Below, one piece after another: positions 1-9,990 of a DNA stretch of 64,000 nt (position 1 is the first letter of the stretch; every line of letters starts with the position of its first letter). Position numbers and translations under genes: made by a program. This stretch comes from Saussurea involucrata (lineage: Eukaryota; Streptophyta; Magnoliopsida; Asterales; Asteraceae). Location of the stretch: positions 36,707,870-36,771,869 of the forward strand of contig CM066317.1 in assembly GCA_033807775.1 (NCBI GenBank), read 5' to 3'. The notes below the pieces were generated by a model. That model did no database searches and was not told the DNA's origin. It worked only from the letters and a program-made list of their open reading frames with translations.

Positions 1-250
1 TGTCCATCCAACGTGAAGTTTCAAGTAGAAGACTTCAACGAACGCTGAACTTTATCATTCGCTGATAAAGATCCATTCAGCGAACGCTGATCATGAAGCC
101 TCCTCTATAAGCAACTTTTGTCTTATCCCCTTGAACGCCTCCGTACGATTTTGTCAGAACGGACATCCCTTTTGTCCAGAATCGTACAACCAACTCTGCT
201 ACTACACTGTTCATCATGCGGCCACTAGGTTGTCTAGTGTCTACTGAAGT

Positions 251-255
251 CAAAT
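251..255 (+). repeat. Target site duplication CAAAT, left copy
   Basis: CAAAT sits directly before the TGTAA end of the solo LTR and is repeated at 1844-1848 directly after its TTACA end. A 5-bp duplication is the size expected of LTR retrotransposon integrase. Confidence 0.9.
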
Positions 256-714
256 TGTAACAACCCGGTTTCCCAAACATACAACAAATAACATACATTG
301 CATAACTTCATTACATTCATAATAAAAGATACATCACAAACCAAGTACGGTCTCAAAAGTCTTGACATTACAAAATATATAAAAGTTTCCTAATCAACAT
401 CCATCAAAAGCTTCCTACACTTCATCCTCTCCTGCCGATCCTTAACCTGGAAAACATATTTTTGAAAACAAAATGAGGGTTAGACCAAACGGGTCTAGTG
501 AGTTAATCCCGGTCTTTTCCAAAATCAATATAAAACTCTTTTCACATAATACTTTGTATCAAAATAGTTTACATAAAACCTTTCGTATAAGCACGCATAT
601 ACCACACGTATATAAATACCACATTAGGACTCGTGCACCGTGTATCTCTCCTCATCTCATCTTCTTTCCCCTGGCCACATTAGTCGGTAGCAAGCCAACT
701 AATCATCGTCACTG

Positions 715-830
715 TACAATACAGTCGACTCCACTGTAATTACATACAGCCCCGCTGCAATTACCTACAGCTCCACTGCCATTTCATGCAGCCCCGCTGT
801 ATTTCCATACAGCCCCGCCGAACAATAATT
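715..830. repeat. Short tandem units around CAGCCCCGCTG in the solo LTR
   Basis: About five diverged units of roughly 22-25 bp contain TACAGCCCCGCTG or TACAGCTCCACTG, separated by short AT-rich spacers. Confidence 0.6.
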
Positions 831-1173
831 CGGCTCACCTATACTCGTTTCATACAATATCAACACAACATATATCTCAATATATTATCAATCACGTACA
901 CCATACATATAAGCACATTAATCACTAATTATCACATTCCCAAACCATACGTATGTATTCCAGTTGAAAATACTTTTAAAGTAAAACTCACCTGAATGCT
1001 TATTACAACTCTTCCAATCCTTTTCCAAAGATTCAGTCTATCAATCCCAATCCACAGAGTCTGCAAATAGATTAAATACAAATATCCCCTTACTAACTGA
1101 TCACATAAAACATACTAGAAGACCAAGGACTCTAGATAACTCAAATCCTCAAAAGTGACCAAAACAGCTAAAG

Positions 1174-1402
1174 TATCCGGACAACCCAAACAACCCGGAC
1201 AACATGACTTTTCCGGACAACCTCAGTAATCCGGACAGCAAGACTAATCCGGACAACACGATTTATCCGGACAACACAAGGAATTCGGATGCCATCCGGA
1301 CTCTAAATCATCCGGAAACCATCAATCAAATCGTCCGGACACTATCAACAACTTACCCGGACACCACCAAAGAAGCTACCCGGACACATTCAACTTATCC
1401 GG
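1174..1402. repeat. Reiterated TCCGGACA words in the solo LTR
   Basis: About a dozen copies of (T/C)CCGGACA occur at irregular spacing of roughly 15-25 bp, embedded in otherwise diverged AT-rich sequence. The core TCCGGA is palindromic. Because the word is kept while spacers vary, this looks like a cluster of sites more than a decayed minisatellite. Confidence 0.7.
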
Positions 1403-1843
1403 ACACCTCTGTCGGTTTACCCCATTTTTGCCCAGAAATCGACAGAATCAACCCCAGATGTGTTTGTGATGTTTCTACTCCGATAGGAACCATTAACTAG
1501 TAATTACCAACACAAAATACACATGGAACATACCTTAAATCGTTTCCAAGCAATCCAATTGAAGCCTTAACCCTAGCTTTCTTCTTTTCTCTTCTTTTGC
1601 CTCACAAACACACACTCACACACTCTAATGTTTCTGGACAGTTGTTGTAAATGAAAATATCTGGATATAGCTTAAGGGATAATATCTATCCATACTTACC
1701 ATATAGACCTTGAACTTCTCAATAATGACCCAAACACCCTTAACTTATAAATTAACCCAAACTTACCCTAAACATCCAACTTTAAAGTTAACTAAATTTA
1801 ACGGAACTAGGATTTAACTAACGAACTTACCCGGGGTATTACA

Positions 1844-1848
1844 CAAAT
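1844..1848 (+). repeat. Target site duplication CAAAT, right copy
   Basis: Matches 251-255 exactly and follows the TTACA end of the solo LTR. Confidence 0.9.
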
Positions 1849-1910
1849 CATGCAACCAACAAGAAGCTGCCACGTGTAAAGGTATACGGTTTTGCATTAA
1901 ATGCATGCAG

Positions 1911-1920
1911 TATATAAAGG
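1911..1920 (+). promoter_or_regulatory. TATA box of the copia-type LTR remnant
   Basis: TATATAAAGG lies about 40 bp downstream of a CACGTG-like G-box core (CCACGTGT near 1870). A leader-like CT-rich region follows, which is the usual LTR promoter layout. Confidence 0.5.
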
Positions 1921-2162
1921 AAACCCTACTTCACTCTTGAAGTGTCTTGCCTCCTCTCGCTAAACCTCTGTGTGCAAGAAAATTATCCTTAGTTTTCTTA
2001 ACTCCTTTTCTCTCTATATTTTCTAGTGCAAGAAATCTGTGTGTTCTCATAGTTTGTTTAGATTAGGTTTTTTAACTTGATCTTATTCCGCAACAAACTG
2101 TAAATTGTTTGATACATATCAATAAACAATTTAGAAAGATAAAAATTTGTGTTTGTATTCAG

Positions 2163-2182
2163 CCCCCCCCCCCCCCCCCCCC
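2163..2182. repeat. Poly-C run (20 C)
   Basis: Uninterrupted run of 20 cytosines after TTTGTATTCAG. Similar C runs near the LTR end are common in plant copia elements. The short proline/glycine ORFs crossing it are artefacts. Confidence 0.9.
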
Positions 2183-2218
2183 TCTTCTACAAACTTGTAT
2201 AACATTACGGGACCAACA

Positions 2219-2944
2219 CTTACCGCTGCAAGCCTCCAACTCCTTTCCCGCGTGCTCCATTCTCCCCCATCTAAACCACCAAACCCTCTTCAATCCCCCA
2301 TATTCATGCGTCTCCACAACCTTTTGACTTTCCTTTTGGCTTTTGAGCTGCATGTATGTGGCCATATTTAGTACCAGGGAAAAAAATAGATACCCTATTG
2401 TACGGTTTCATATGTTCTATCGTTATCGAGCACCAACAACAGTTCGTTTCATCTGACATCGAGTACTAACACCCATTTCGATCAGATAGATTCATCTTCG
2501 TCCAGAAGGAAATCAAAAGTTGCTTCATCTCAGTTTTCATCGAGACAAACAGGTTCATATCCGTTTCGTCTTCGGTTTCATCCCCGTTTTATCTCCGTTC
2601 ATCTCTGTTTCATCGACGTTCATATCCATGTCATCTCCGTTTCATCTTCGTTTTCATCTCCTGTCATTGTCGTTCATCTATGATATATCTCAATTCATCT
2701 TTGTTTTTTAATTAATAAGATAATCATTATAAAGTTAATGAATTCAGCCTTTAGTAGATTATATATATTAATCTCAATCGAAAATGTGTACACAACGGAG
2801 ATGAGATGCCAAATTGAGATGGGATTTGAAATAATTTAATTATTACCATAATTACGACAAATGCATCTTAACCGTTGATGAATTCGATCTATGGTGAAAA
2901 ATGGGTCATATTTTGCTACATAAGAGTGGTTTGTAAATGAAACC

Positions 2945-2946
<2 letters not shown>
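2219..2946. other. Unassigned repetitive spacer
   Basis: No supported gene. 2420-2700 is made of imperfect CATCTCCGTTT / TTCATCTTCGTTT units, a degenerate low-complexity array. 2740-2946 is AT-rich. A 62-residue or so ORF here is translated repeat. Confidence 0.5.

Positions 2947-3010
<64 letters not shown>
2947..3010. repeat. Compound microsatellite (CT)n(AT)n
   Basis: About 15 CT units run directly into about 17 AT units. The following sequence starts GGTTGGGTTA, close to the GGTTGGGTT end of the foldback elements near 21,500, so it may border another member of that class. Confidence 0.9.
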
Positions 3011-3012
<2 letters not shown>

Positions 3013-3200
3013 TTGGGTTATTTTGCTAACCCAAATTATTGTACTAACTTTCTTAACCCAATTATCAACCGTTGATCTTAACACGAACGGTTGAGATGAA
3101 CCACATAAAAAAATTCTATAATGGGATGTTTGAGTAATAAATGTAATGAATGAGGGTGTTTAGGGGCATTTGAGAGAAATCAATTTTTTTACCCTTTGTA

Positions 3201-3223
3201 CCCCCCCCCCCCCCCCCCCCCCC
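3201..3223. repeat. Poly-C run (23 C)
   Basis: Uninterrupted cytosines. A shorter run of 13 C lies at 3393-3405 in the matching place of the next repeat unit. Confidence 0.9.
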
Positions 3224-3264
3224 TTTAACATACTCTCAATTTCTTTTGTTTTCATAGATGTTCA

Positions 3265-3715
3265 TTTACATTCAAGTAAAAGAACACATGATTGGTACAC
3301 TGAACAATTATGAAAAAATTTCTCACACCACCAATGCACCAAATATAGTTGTTTGTGAACGAATGAACCCATACAACCTCATGAACTTTTAACCCCCCCC
3401 CCCCCTTTTATAATTGTTCATATGTCTTCATCTCGCACCACTAATTCTATTTCATATGTGTCCATGCCACATGGTTGGTTTCATTGTTGTTCATGGTTGG
3501 TACACTTAACTGATGAACCCATTTATGTAAACGGACACGTGGTTGGTATATTGAACAGTCATGAAGCAATTTATCACAACTACAATGCACCCAATATTGT
3601 CAGTGTGTGAACTGATGAATGCATACAACCCCAAAAAAGTTTAACCCCCTTTTATTATTGTTCACATGTCTTCATCTCACACCACTAATACAATTTCATA
3701 TATGTGCATGACATA
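3265..3715. repeat. Diverged direct repeat, period about 240-250 bp
   Basis: Blocks recur in order: 'TTGGTA.A.TGAACA', 'CAATGCACC.AATAT', 'CATACAACC', a C run, then 'TTGTTCA.ATGTCTTCATCTC' and 'CACCACTAAT'. The first set is at about 3292 and 3542, the second at about 3415 and 3655. Two to three units, roughly 70-75% alike. No coding support. Confidence 0.6.
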
Positions 3716-4197
3716 TGCTTGGTTTCGTAGATGATGATGGTTGGTATATCCATCGATGTAGTTATCAATCTTCATTGGGATTGAGCTATGATCCATCTAG
3801 TATATCCATCAATGTAGTTATAATGATGAACAATCATACACATCGGCTCCTCCATCGACATTGTCCTCTACGTCTAATCTCTCATCATCATCGTTACAGA
3901 CATTGTGATTCATAATGTTATTGTGTATGTTCATGGTGCAACAATATTTTGATAATCACTTATTTGATACTAATTCTTACAAAAAAAATTATCAATTAAG
4001 ACTATGACTACAATCAAGGAAACTATGAGAAATGTAACTCCCCAATAAATAAATGTTACAAAAAATACATAAAATTCCATTTATACCCCTATTTAATTCT
4101 TGGACATACATTTGAAACCACACTTGAAAGTGATTTTCTATTGGTTGAAAAGGGTTAACATAGTTAATACAAAATCTTAGGTTAACAAAGGAACCCC

Positions 4198-4200
<3 letters not shown>
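3716..4200. other. AT-rich spacer, nothing recognised
   Basis: I see no gene, RNA gene or clear element end here. The predicted ORFs on either strand are short and lack known motifs. Confidence 0.5.

Positions 4201-4285
<85 letters not shown>
4201..4285. repeat. Compound microsatellite (CT)n(AT)n(AG)n
   Basis: Fifteen CT units, about sixteen AT units, then about a dozen AG units, so the tract is itself a large inverted repeat. It directly borders foldback A1. Confidence 0.95.
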
Positions 4286-4467
4286 CTTGGGATCATGTGA
4301 GACCAAATTGTTTTTGTGAGACCCGTAGGACCATATTTTTACACTTGAAACTTCACAACAAAAACTGTGAAGGTAACATTTACAATGTTTTTGCTATTAA
4401 GGTTAAGATTTTTTTTACCTTCATAATATTTTGTTGTGAAGTTTCAAGGATAAAAAATGTGGTCTCA
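4286..4467 (+). mobile_element. Foldback A1, left part (interrupted by gypsy-1)
   Basis: Starts CTTGGGATCATGTGAGA after the AG tract. Its interior folds back: TTTTTACACTTGAAACTTCACAACAAAA is answered by the complementary tract ending near 4460. It stops at TCTCA, the target duplication of gypsy-1, and resumes at 21232. It matches foldback A2 at 21321-21525 along most of its length. Confidence 0.8.
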
Positions 4468-6082
4468 TGATATGCATTATTTTATTAATGCATAAAGTGT
4501 CGTTTTCTTATTTTTTTAGTTAGAATATTTTATTCATCCCAACATTTGAGTCGATTTTTGTTTACTTATTTTTACCTTTTGTTTCATGGAGCTAAGTTCT
4601 TGATTTACCTGTCTTTTACTTAAATAGGAAGGTTAAATGTGAATTTAATTATTATGCAGCCACTGACCATTGCTGTAGCATTGAATATTTGCATTGGAAT
4701 GAAGAAAGATGACGGAGACAACTTTTGGGAGTCAACTTAGTTCTTTTGTCCAGCCATTTTACAAGAAGAGTGTAGATCAAATGCTTTGTCTAGTTCCAGC
4801 ATTTAGATAACTTGTAGTAGTTTCCATTTAGGGATGGGTGTGCCATGCTTTTTGTACTTGAATAGTATAGTTGGTACACACTTTTGTGTTAATTACAACT
4901 TTACCTTTCCTCCTAGTTAGTATAAATAGGGAGGTAGTTCTACTTGTTTGTTAGATCTTTTGGATCAGTTCTCAAACTGATCTGAAACACTCTTATCTTT
5001 AATTTTATGCAACTTTAATTTATGTTCTTCATCTTATTCTTGTTCTCATTCATGAGTTGCTGCAACATTGCTTACAACATTGTTGCACTAATTCTTGTCT
5101 TTTAATTCTTGCATTTTACTTTCTTGTCATTTACATGTCTGTCATTTAATTTCTGTCTTTAATTTATGTCATTTACATTTCTTGTCATTTAATTTCAAGT
5201 ATGAGTAGCTAGTTTCATAGCTTGGGTGTGAGATAAAACGGTGAAGTTTTAAACACAAAGAAAGGTGGACATTGTTTCTTAATAATGATGTTCATCATTT
5301 CATGTTAAGTTTTATAAAAGATCAAGTTTACTCCATGACGTTTTGATCACTTTGAAAGTGTTAAAGTGCCATGGCATCAGGAATGAGCCATTGATATGCA
5401 CGTCTATTCGAATGACAAAGGAAGTAAGACTTGGAAGAGCTACTGACAAAGGAATTTGTCATCTCTGTCTTTTCTGGGTTGATTTTGCCCGATAAGTTGG
5501 TCATCTCTAATAGTGGTAAAACTGTAGAGTGCGTATCAGGAATGGACCACTCAGAACATGTCAACTTAACTGATATGGGATCAACTTGGAAGTGTGATTT
5601 TTAACAAAGTAATTTGTTTATCCATATACTTGGAAGGAATCATTTTGCCACTGATAGTCCTGATACAACACCAGGAATGGGTTGATTGAAAGCTAGATCA
5701 GTAGTACAATGTTAAAGATCTAGGAGGGCATCCTGAAAAGTAGATGGTGAACTTAGTTATTAATAGACGAATGATGTAGCATTGTCACAGCATTAGTCCG
5801 CTGGAATTTGTGGTTAGACTTCACCCCAACATCTTGCACCCTTGTTTTCTCTTATTATTCGTATAATCAATATGTGATAACTACAATCAAAACAATATCT
5901 TCGAATTGATCCTTGGAAATCATTTCTTTTACTAGACTTTTATTACGCTTTTACTCCAATCTCTGTGGGACGATACGTGGCACTCACCACTTTATTACTT
6001 GAAAGACGATATTAGATCGCATTGTATACTTGCTGTGAGGTTTAATTAGCACACGTCTATCGGTGTATTCAAAGCACTGTCA
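4468..6082 (+). repeat. Gypsy-1 5' LTR (1,615 bp)
   Basis: Starts TGATATGC and ends CACTGTCA just before the primer-binding site. A TATA box (TATAAATA) lies at 4921-4928. The matching 3' LTR is 8203-9108 joined to 20384-21226. Confidence 0.9.
4921..4928 (+). promoter_or_regulatory. TATA box of gypsy-1 5' LTR
   Basis: TATAAATA in the context GTTAGTATAAATAGGGAGG. It is conserved in the 3' LTR near 8656. Transcription would start some 30 bp downstream, near 4955. Confidence 0.7.
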
Positions 6083-6084
6083 AG

Positions 6085-6104
6085 TTTTTGGCGCCGCTGC
6101 CGGG
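6085..6104 (+). promoter_or_regulatory. Gypsy-1 primer-binding site
   Basis: TTTTTGGCGCCGCTGCCGGG follows the 5' LTR by two bases. It differs from the gypsy-2 site (GGCGCCGTTGCCGGGGA) by one base in the core. Confidence 0.85.
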
Positions 6105-6221
6105 GGTTGACACGCTAAAAGTCTATAAAAGTATTTTAAAAGATTTAATTTTTCTACCACATTTGTTGCTTGTCATACGTCTCCATGTATGTGAAGTAAC
6201 AAGCTTTGAGTTTATCTTTCT

Positions 6222-7037
6222 GTGAATATGGATTCAATGGGACATTCGTTTTGGCCGTATGAAACTATTTTCTGTGACTATTGTGGCGGAAATCATTTCT
6301 CATACTATTGTCCTTTGAACCCCGAATCATGTTATTTCATGGGAGATAGTAATTGGGATACCTCACACTTCAATGGTTACACTCAATCATGGGAGGATCA
6401 TCCTAATTTGTTTTTAAATGGTCAAGATAATGGCACTTTCACATCACCAACACATCCCTACCAAGATTGGGGTAACACTTACGCAAATACTTTTGACCAA
6501 TCTTAGGAGGAACAAGTTGATTTTTCTAGGAGTTTTCAAGGGGATGACTTTAATAACTCATTTTTACCCCCTACAACCTCTTTAGAACAGTTTGAAAACT
6601 TCAAATCTCTTGAAACTATGATAAATGAGCATACACAAAGTCTGAAAGAGTACACACAAAGTATATTGACATCTGTTGCCAACATTTCAACTTATATTGA
6701 AGAGATCAACAGACAAAACCAAATTCCTATACCAAGTGAGATTGAAAAATTTGAACGTGTTGCTAAGGATAAGGATGAGGTCAATACTTTGGAAAATAGT
6801 CAAGAGATGGAGAGTTATGAGAAGGAACCTGAGCATTTAAGCAATCCCTCTTCACTTCAAAATAGTGAAGAGGTGCAACACAATGCCAAGATTGTCATTA
6901 ACCCCTACTTTGAATCTGTGCAGAAAAAACATATTGTTGCGGATGCTGCAGCATCCCTGCAGCAAAGCTGTGCAGAAATTCTTAAGTTGTTTCTAAAAAG
7001 GGACGTGATGATCAATCCAAGGACTCGGGAAGCTTAA
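6222..7037 (+). pseudogene. Gypsy-1 gag-like ORF with one in-frame stop
   Basis: An ATG at 6222 opens a frame that is interrupted by TAG at 6504-6506 and continues in the same frame to 7037, for about 270 codons in total. Near residue 18 is a CX2CX4HX4C-type motif (CDYCGGNHFSYYC) followed by PLNPES, which aligns with CSLCGEEHVFDFC-PANPES in the gag of gypsy-2. A WEDHPNLF motif aligns with WRNHPNFSW there. The second half is acidic and coiled-coil-like. Only the middle and C-terminal part of an Athila-type gag is present, and the N-terminal capsid-like domain is missing. The TAG may be a decay lesion or read through; I cannot tell which. Confidence 0.65.
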
Positions 7038-8202
7038 TAAAATCAAGTTCTATTGTTGGTGAGGTGGTGTGGCAAACTCTTTGTGGGTTGGACTGTTTCC
7101 CCAGTTGTTCCATTAAAATCTTGTGTCGTGATCAACCAGTGAAACACGTGATGAGAAACGTGTATAAGCATAAGTGGAAAGAGAAACACCAATTGGTGAG
7201 AACCGTTTGGGCTGAAGAGCATACTAATGTGCTCCAGCAAAATCCGCCATTCCTCAAGAAGTTGTCAACAAGAGATCCAATTGTTGAAAAAGAAGAACAC
7301 CTTGCCAAAAGAAGAAAATGCATATTCTTGTGCCGCAACATTCATTCCAACACTTGGTTCACAACCTACTCCTATGGAGTAGGGAAGGTTCAAATCACTT
7401 AACTTAGTCTCCATGTTTTATTTTATTTTGTATCTGGGATAGTTTTACAGTTTTTAGGTTTTTTTTCTTTTGCAAGATTACACATAAAATCATACCTTGT
7501 TTTTTTGTTCATAGCCCTAATTTTTTTTTTTAATCATGCCATTTACCTAAGTTGTGTGTTCTTGTTAGAACTAGCAATTGTCTTCTTGGGACACAACTTG
7601 AAACACACAACCTACACACATTTAGGGAATGATCTAGGCTTTCTTTTCAAGTTTCTATTAGCCAATTGTAACCGCTTATACACCTATGCACTTCAAAGCT
7701 TACAATGAGGGCATTGTAAATTCTAAATTTGAGGGTGGGAAGGTTACACCATAAAGAGGAAAAGATCAACACAAAAGAGCAAAGCTCTAATCTGATAAAT
7801 ATCATGCAAAAAAATACCAAAAATGTCCCATAGGGGCAAGGTACAAAAAGTCAACAAGAAAAGAGCACAAAGTGCCAAAATTTGAAAATTTTTGTTGAGA
7901 GAAAAGGCTTTGTGAGAAAAGAAATGCCAAAGAGTGACCCCAAAAGCCCTATTGATTCAAAATGTAGGATGTGTTGAGTCAAACAAAGGGAAGATCGGTG
8001 CTAGCTTATGATCTACACACACACACTTAGGCTATAAATGAATGATAGAAGATTTATGAAAGGCTATGAATTCCATGGGGTATGTTCTACATTGTGTCGG
8101 CACCTAATGCCATGATCTTGCAAGAAACTTAAAAAATTGAGTCACTTTCTTTTTAGGTCTTTTAGTTGTTTGGGGACAAGCAACACTTTAAATTTGAGGG
8201 TG
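7038..8202 (+). other. Gypsy-1 internal non-coding region and polypurine tract
   Basis: The ORF at 7064-7402 shows no recognised motif. The rest is non-coding, with several purine-rich stretches around 7730-7960. The sequence AATTTGAGGGTG just before the 3' LTR (8191-8202) is the likely polypurine tract and resembles AAGTTTGAGGTTG before the gypsy-2 3' LTR. 'GGGGACAAG' also precedes both. Confidence 0.6.
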
Positions 8203-9108
8203 TGATATGCATTATTTATTTAATGCATAAAGTGCCGTTTTCTTATCTTTTTAGTTAGAATATTTTATTTATCCCAACATTTGAGTCAATTTTTGTTTTC
8301 TTTTTTTTACCTTTTGTTTAGTGGAGCTAAGTTCTTGATTTACCTGTCTTTTACTTAAATAGGAAGGTTAAATGTGAATTTAATTATTGTGCAGCCACTG
8401 ACCATTGTTGTAGCATTGAATATTTGCGTTGGAATGAAGAAAGATGATGGAGACAACTTTTGGGAGTCAACTTAGTCCTTTTGTCCAGCCATCTTTCAAG
8501 AAGAGTGCAGATCAAATGCTTTGTCTAGTTCCAACATTTAGATAACTTGTAGTAGTTTCCATATAGGGATGGATGTGCCATGCTTTTTGTACTTGAATAA
8601 TATAGTTGGTACATAATTTTGTGTTAATTACAACTTTACCTTTCCTCCTAGTTAGTATAAATAGGGAGGTAGTTCTACTTGTTTGTTAGATCTTTTGGAT
8701 CAGTTCTCAAACTGATCTGAAACACTCTCATCTTTAGTTTTATGCAACTTTAATTTATGTTCTTCATCTTATTCTTGTTCTCATTCATGAGTTGCTGCAG
8801 CATTGCTGACAACATTGCTGCACTAATTCTTGTCTTTTAATTCTTGCATTTTACTTTCTTGTCATTTACATTTCTGTCATTTAATTTATGTTTTTAATTT
8901 ATGTAATTTACATTTCTTATCATTTAATTTCAAGTATGAGTAGCTAGTTTCATAGCTTGGGTGTGAGATAAAAGGGTGAAGTTTTAAACACAAAGAAAGG
9001 TGGACATTGTTTCTTAATAATGATGTTCATCATTTCATGTTAAGTTTTATAAAAGATCAAGTTTAATCCATGACGTTTTGATCACTTTGAAAATGTTAAA
9101 GTGCCATG
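8203..9108 (+). repeat. Gypsy-1 3' LTR, first part
   Basis: Begins TGATATGCATTA and matches 4468 onward. It stops at GTGCCATG, where copia-1 inserted; the equivalent intact sequence in the 5' LTR reads GTGCCATGGCATCAGG near 5370. Confidence 0.9.
9104..9108 (+). repeat. Target site duplication CCATG, left copy
   Basis: CCATG precedes copia-1 and recurs at 20379-20383 right after it. The uninterrupted 5' LTR of gypsy-1 has a single CCATG at this place. Confidence 0.95.
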
Positions 9109-9958
9109 TGTTGGGAACTGAAGATATGCCAAGTATGGTTAGTACTGCTAAGTCTACATTACTACTGCCAGTTCTTCGTTACTACTGCTGGGCAAGATTA
9201 CTACTGCTAGACGAAGTTAGTACTGCTAGACCAAGTTACTACTGCTAGACGAAGTTAGTACTGCTAGACCAAGTTACTACTGCTAGACGAAGTTAGTACT
9301 GCTAGACCAAGTTACTACTGCTAGACGAAGTTAGTGCTGCTAGACCAAATTACTACTGCTAGACATGGTTAGTACTGCTGAGCTGAGTTACTACTGCTTG
9401 AAGACTGTGAAGGTTAATACTGCTGAAGGTCGTTAATGCTGCTGAGCCAAATCATCATTAATGCTGCTGAGCCAAATCATCATTAATGCTACTGAGCCAA
9501 ATCATCGTTAATACTGCTGAGTTGATAAGTTTGGTATGCGATGCTTTTGGAGACAAATAAGGAATTGATCAAGATATGTTTAACGAAGATTCAGAAGATC
9601 AATTTACTTTTGATAGTTATCTTGTAATTACTTTTGTATAAATAGTATTGATAGATAGCTATTAGAAGAGTGAAAAAGATAGAAGAAAATATACGAGTGA
9701 AATAGAATTTGATATTCATTCAAGAGTGAATTAACCTCAAGATCATAGATCCTATTTCTAGAGAAGTAGAAATCGTCTTGTTGAGCCTGTTCAACAAGAT
9801 TGAGGTTTGGTGTAAAACTTGTGAGTAATTCAGTTTGATATATACAGTGTATTGAATTTCTATTGATTGTTCATTAATTGATTTAGAGTTCTATTCCGCA
9901 AGATTCTCTAAATTCTATTTCTAAGAAGTTTAATTCTTGTTAAGAATCGATCCTGACA
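9109..9958 (+). repeat. Copia-1 5' LTR (850 bp)
   Basis: Starts TGTTGGGAACTG and ends GATCCTGACA. The first 420 bp hold about 19 copies of the GTTA.TACTGCT word, many at 19-bp spacing. A TATA box follows at 9637-9644. The only differences I see from the 3' LTR are one base in an ATGCTACTG/ATGCTGCTG unit near 9487 and one in AAATTCTATTTC/AAATTCTGTTTC near 9916. Confidence 0.95.
9637..9644 (+). promoter_or_regulatory. TATA box of copia-1 5' LTR
   Basis: TATAAATA, about 120 bp after the last reiterated word. The same box is at 20057-20064 in the 3' LTR. Confidence 0.75.
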
Positions 9959-9960
9959 AG

Positions 9961-9972
9961 TGGTATCAGAGC
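9961..9972 (+). promoter_or_regulatory. Copia-1 primer-binding site (tRNA-iMet type)
   Basis: TGGTATCAGAGC two bases after the 5' LTR is the standard plant copia primer site, complementary to the 3' end of initiator tRNA-Met. Confidence 0.95.
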
Positions 9973-9990
9973 ATTGGTATCTTAGAAGCT

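Larger units (their letters stand above)
256..1843 (-). mobile_element. Solo LTR, probably Ty3/gypsy type, 1,588 bp
   Basis: On the plus strand it begins TGTAACAACC and ends GGGGTATTACA, so the ends form the short inverted repeat TGTAA/TTACA. It is flanked by CAAAT on both sides. On the minus strand it starts TGTAATACCCCGGG, a start I associate with plant gypsy LTRs. There is no internal region, as expected after recombination between two LTRs. Inside are two reiterated-word zones: CAGCCCCGCTG-like units near 715-830 and TCCGGACA units at 1174-1402. The predicted ORFs inside it are not genes. Confidence 0.85.
1..2218 (+). mobile_element. Copia-type LTR remnant, cut by the window edge and split by a solo LTR
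   Basis: The two outer pieces, 1-255 and 1849-2218, join cleanly across the solo LTR at 256-1843, because one CAAAT target duplication lies on each side. The right piece has a TATA box at 1911-1918, a leader-like stretch, a poly-C run and the end GGGACCAACA at 2209-2218, which resembles the 3' end of plant copia LTRs. No primer-binding site follows, so this is a fragment or old solo LTR. The left border is unknown because the element may start before the window. Classification is by resemblance only. Confidence 0.4.

Noticed and set aside
2836..3084. ORF with IYIYIYIYREREREREREV
   Set aside because: Microsatellite translation; the same artefact occurs at 21213-21461, 21514-21759 and 55965-56192.
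9961..9972. Possible tRNA gene from the tRNA-like sequence
   Set aside because: Only 12 bases complementary to initiator tRNA-Met are present: it is the primer-binding site.
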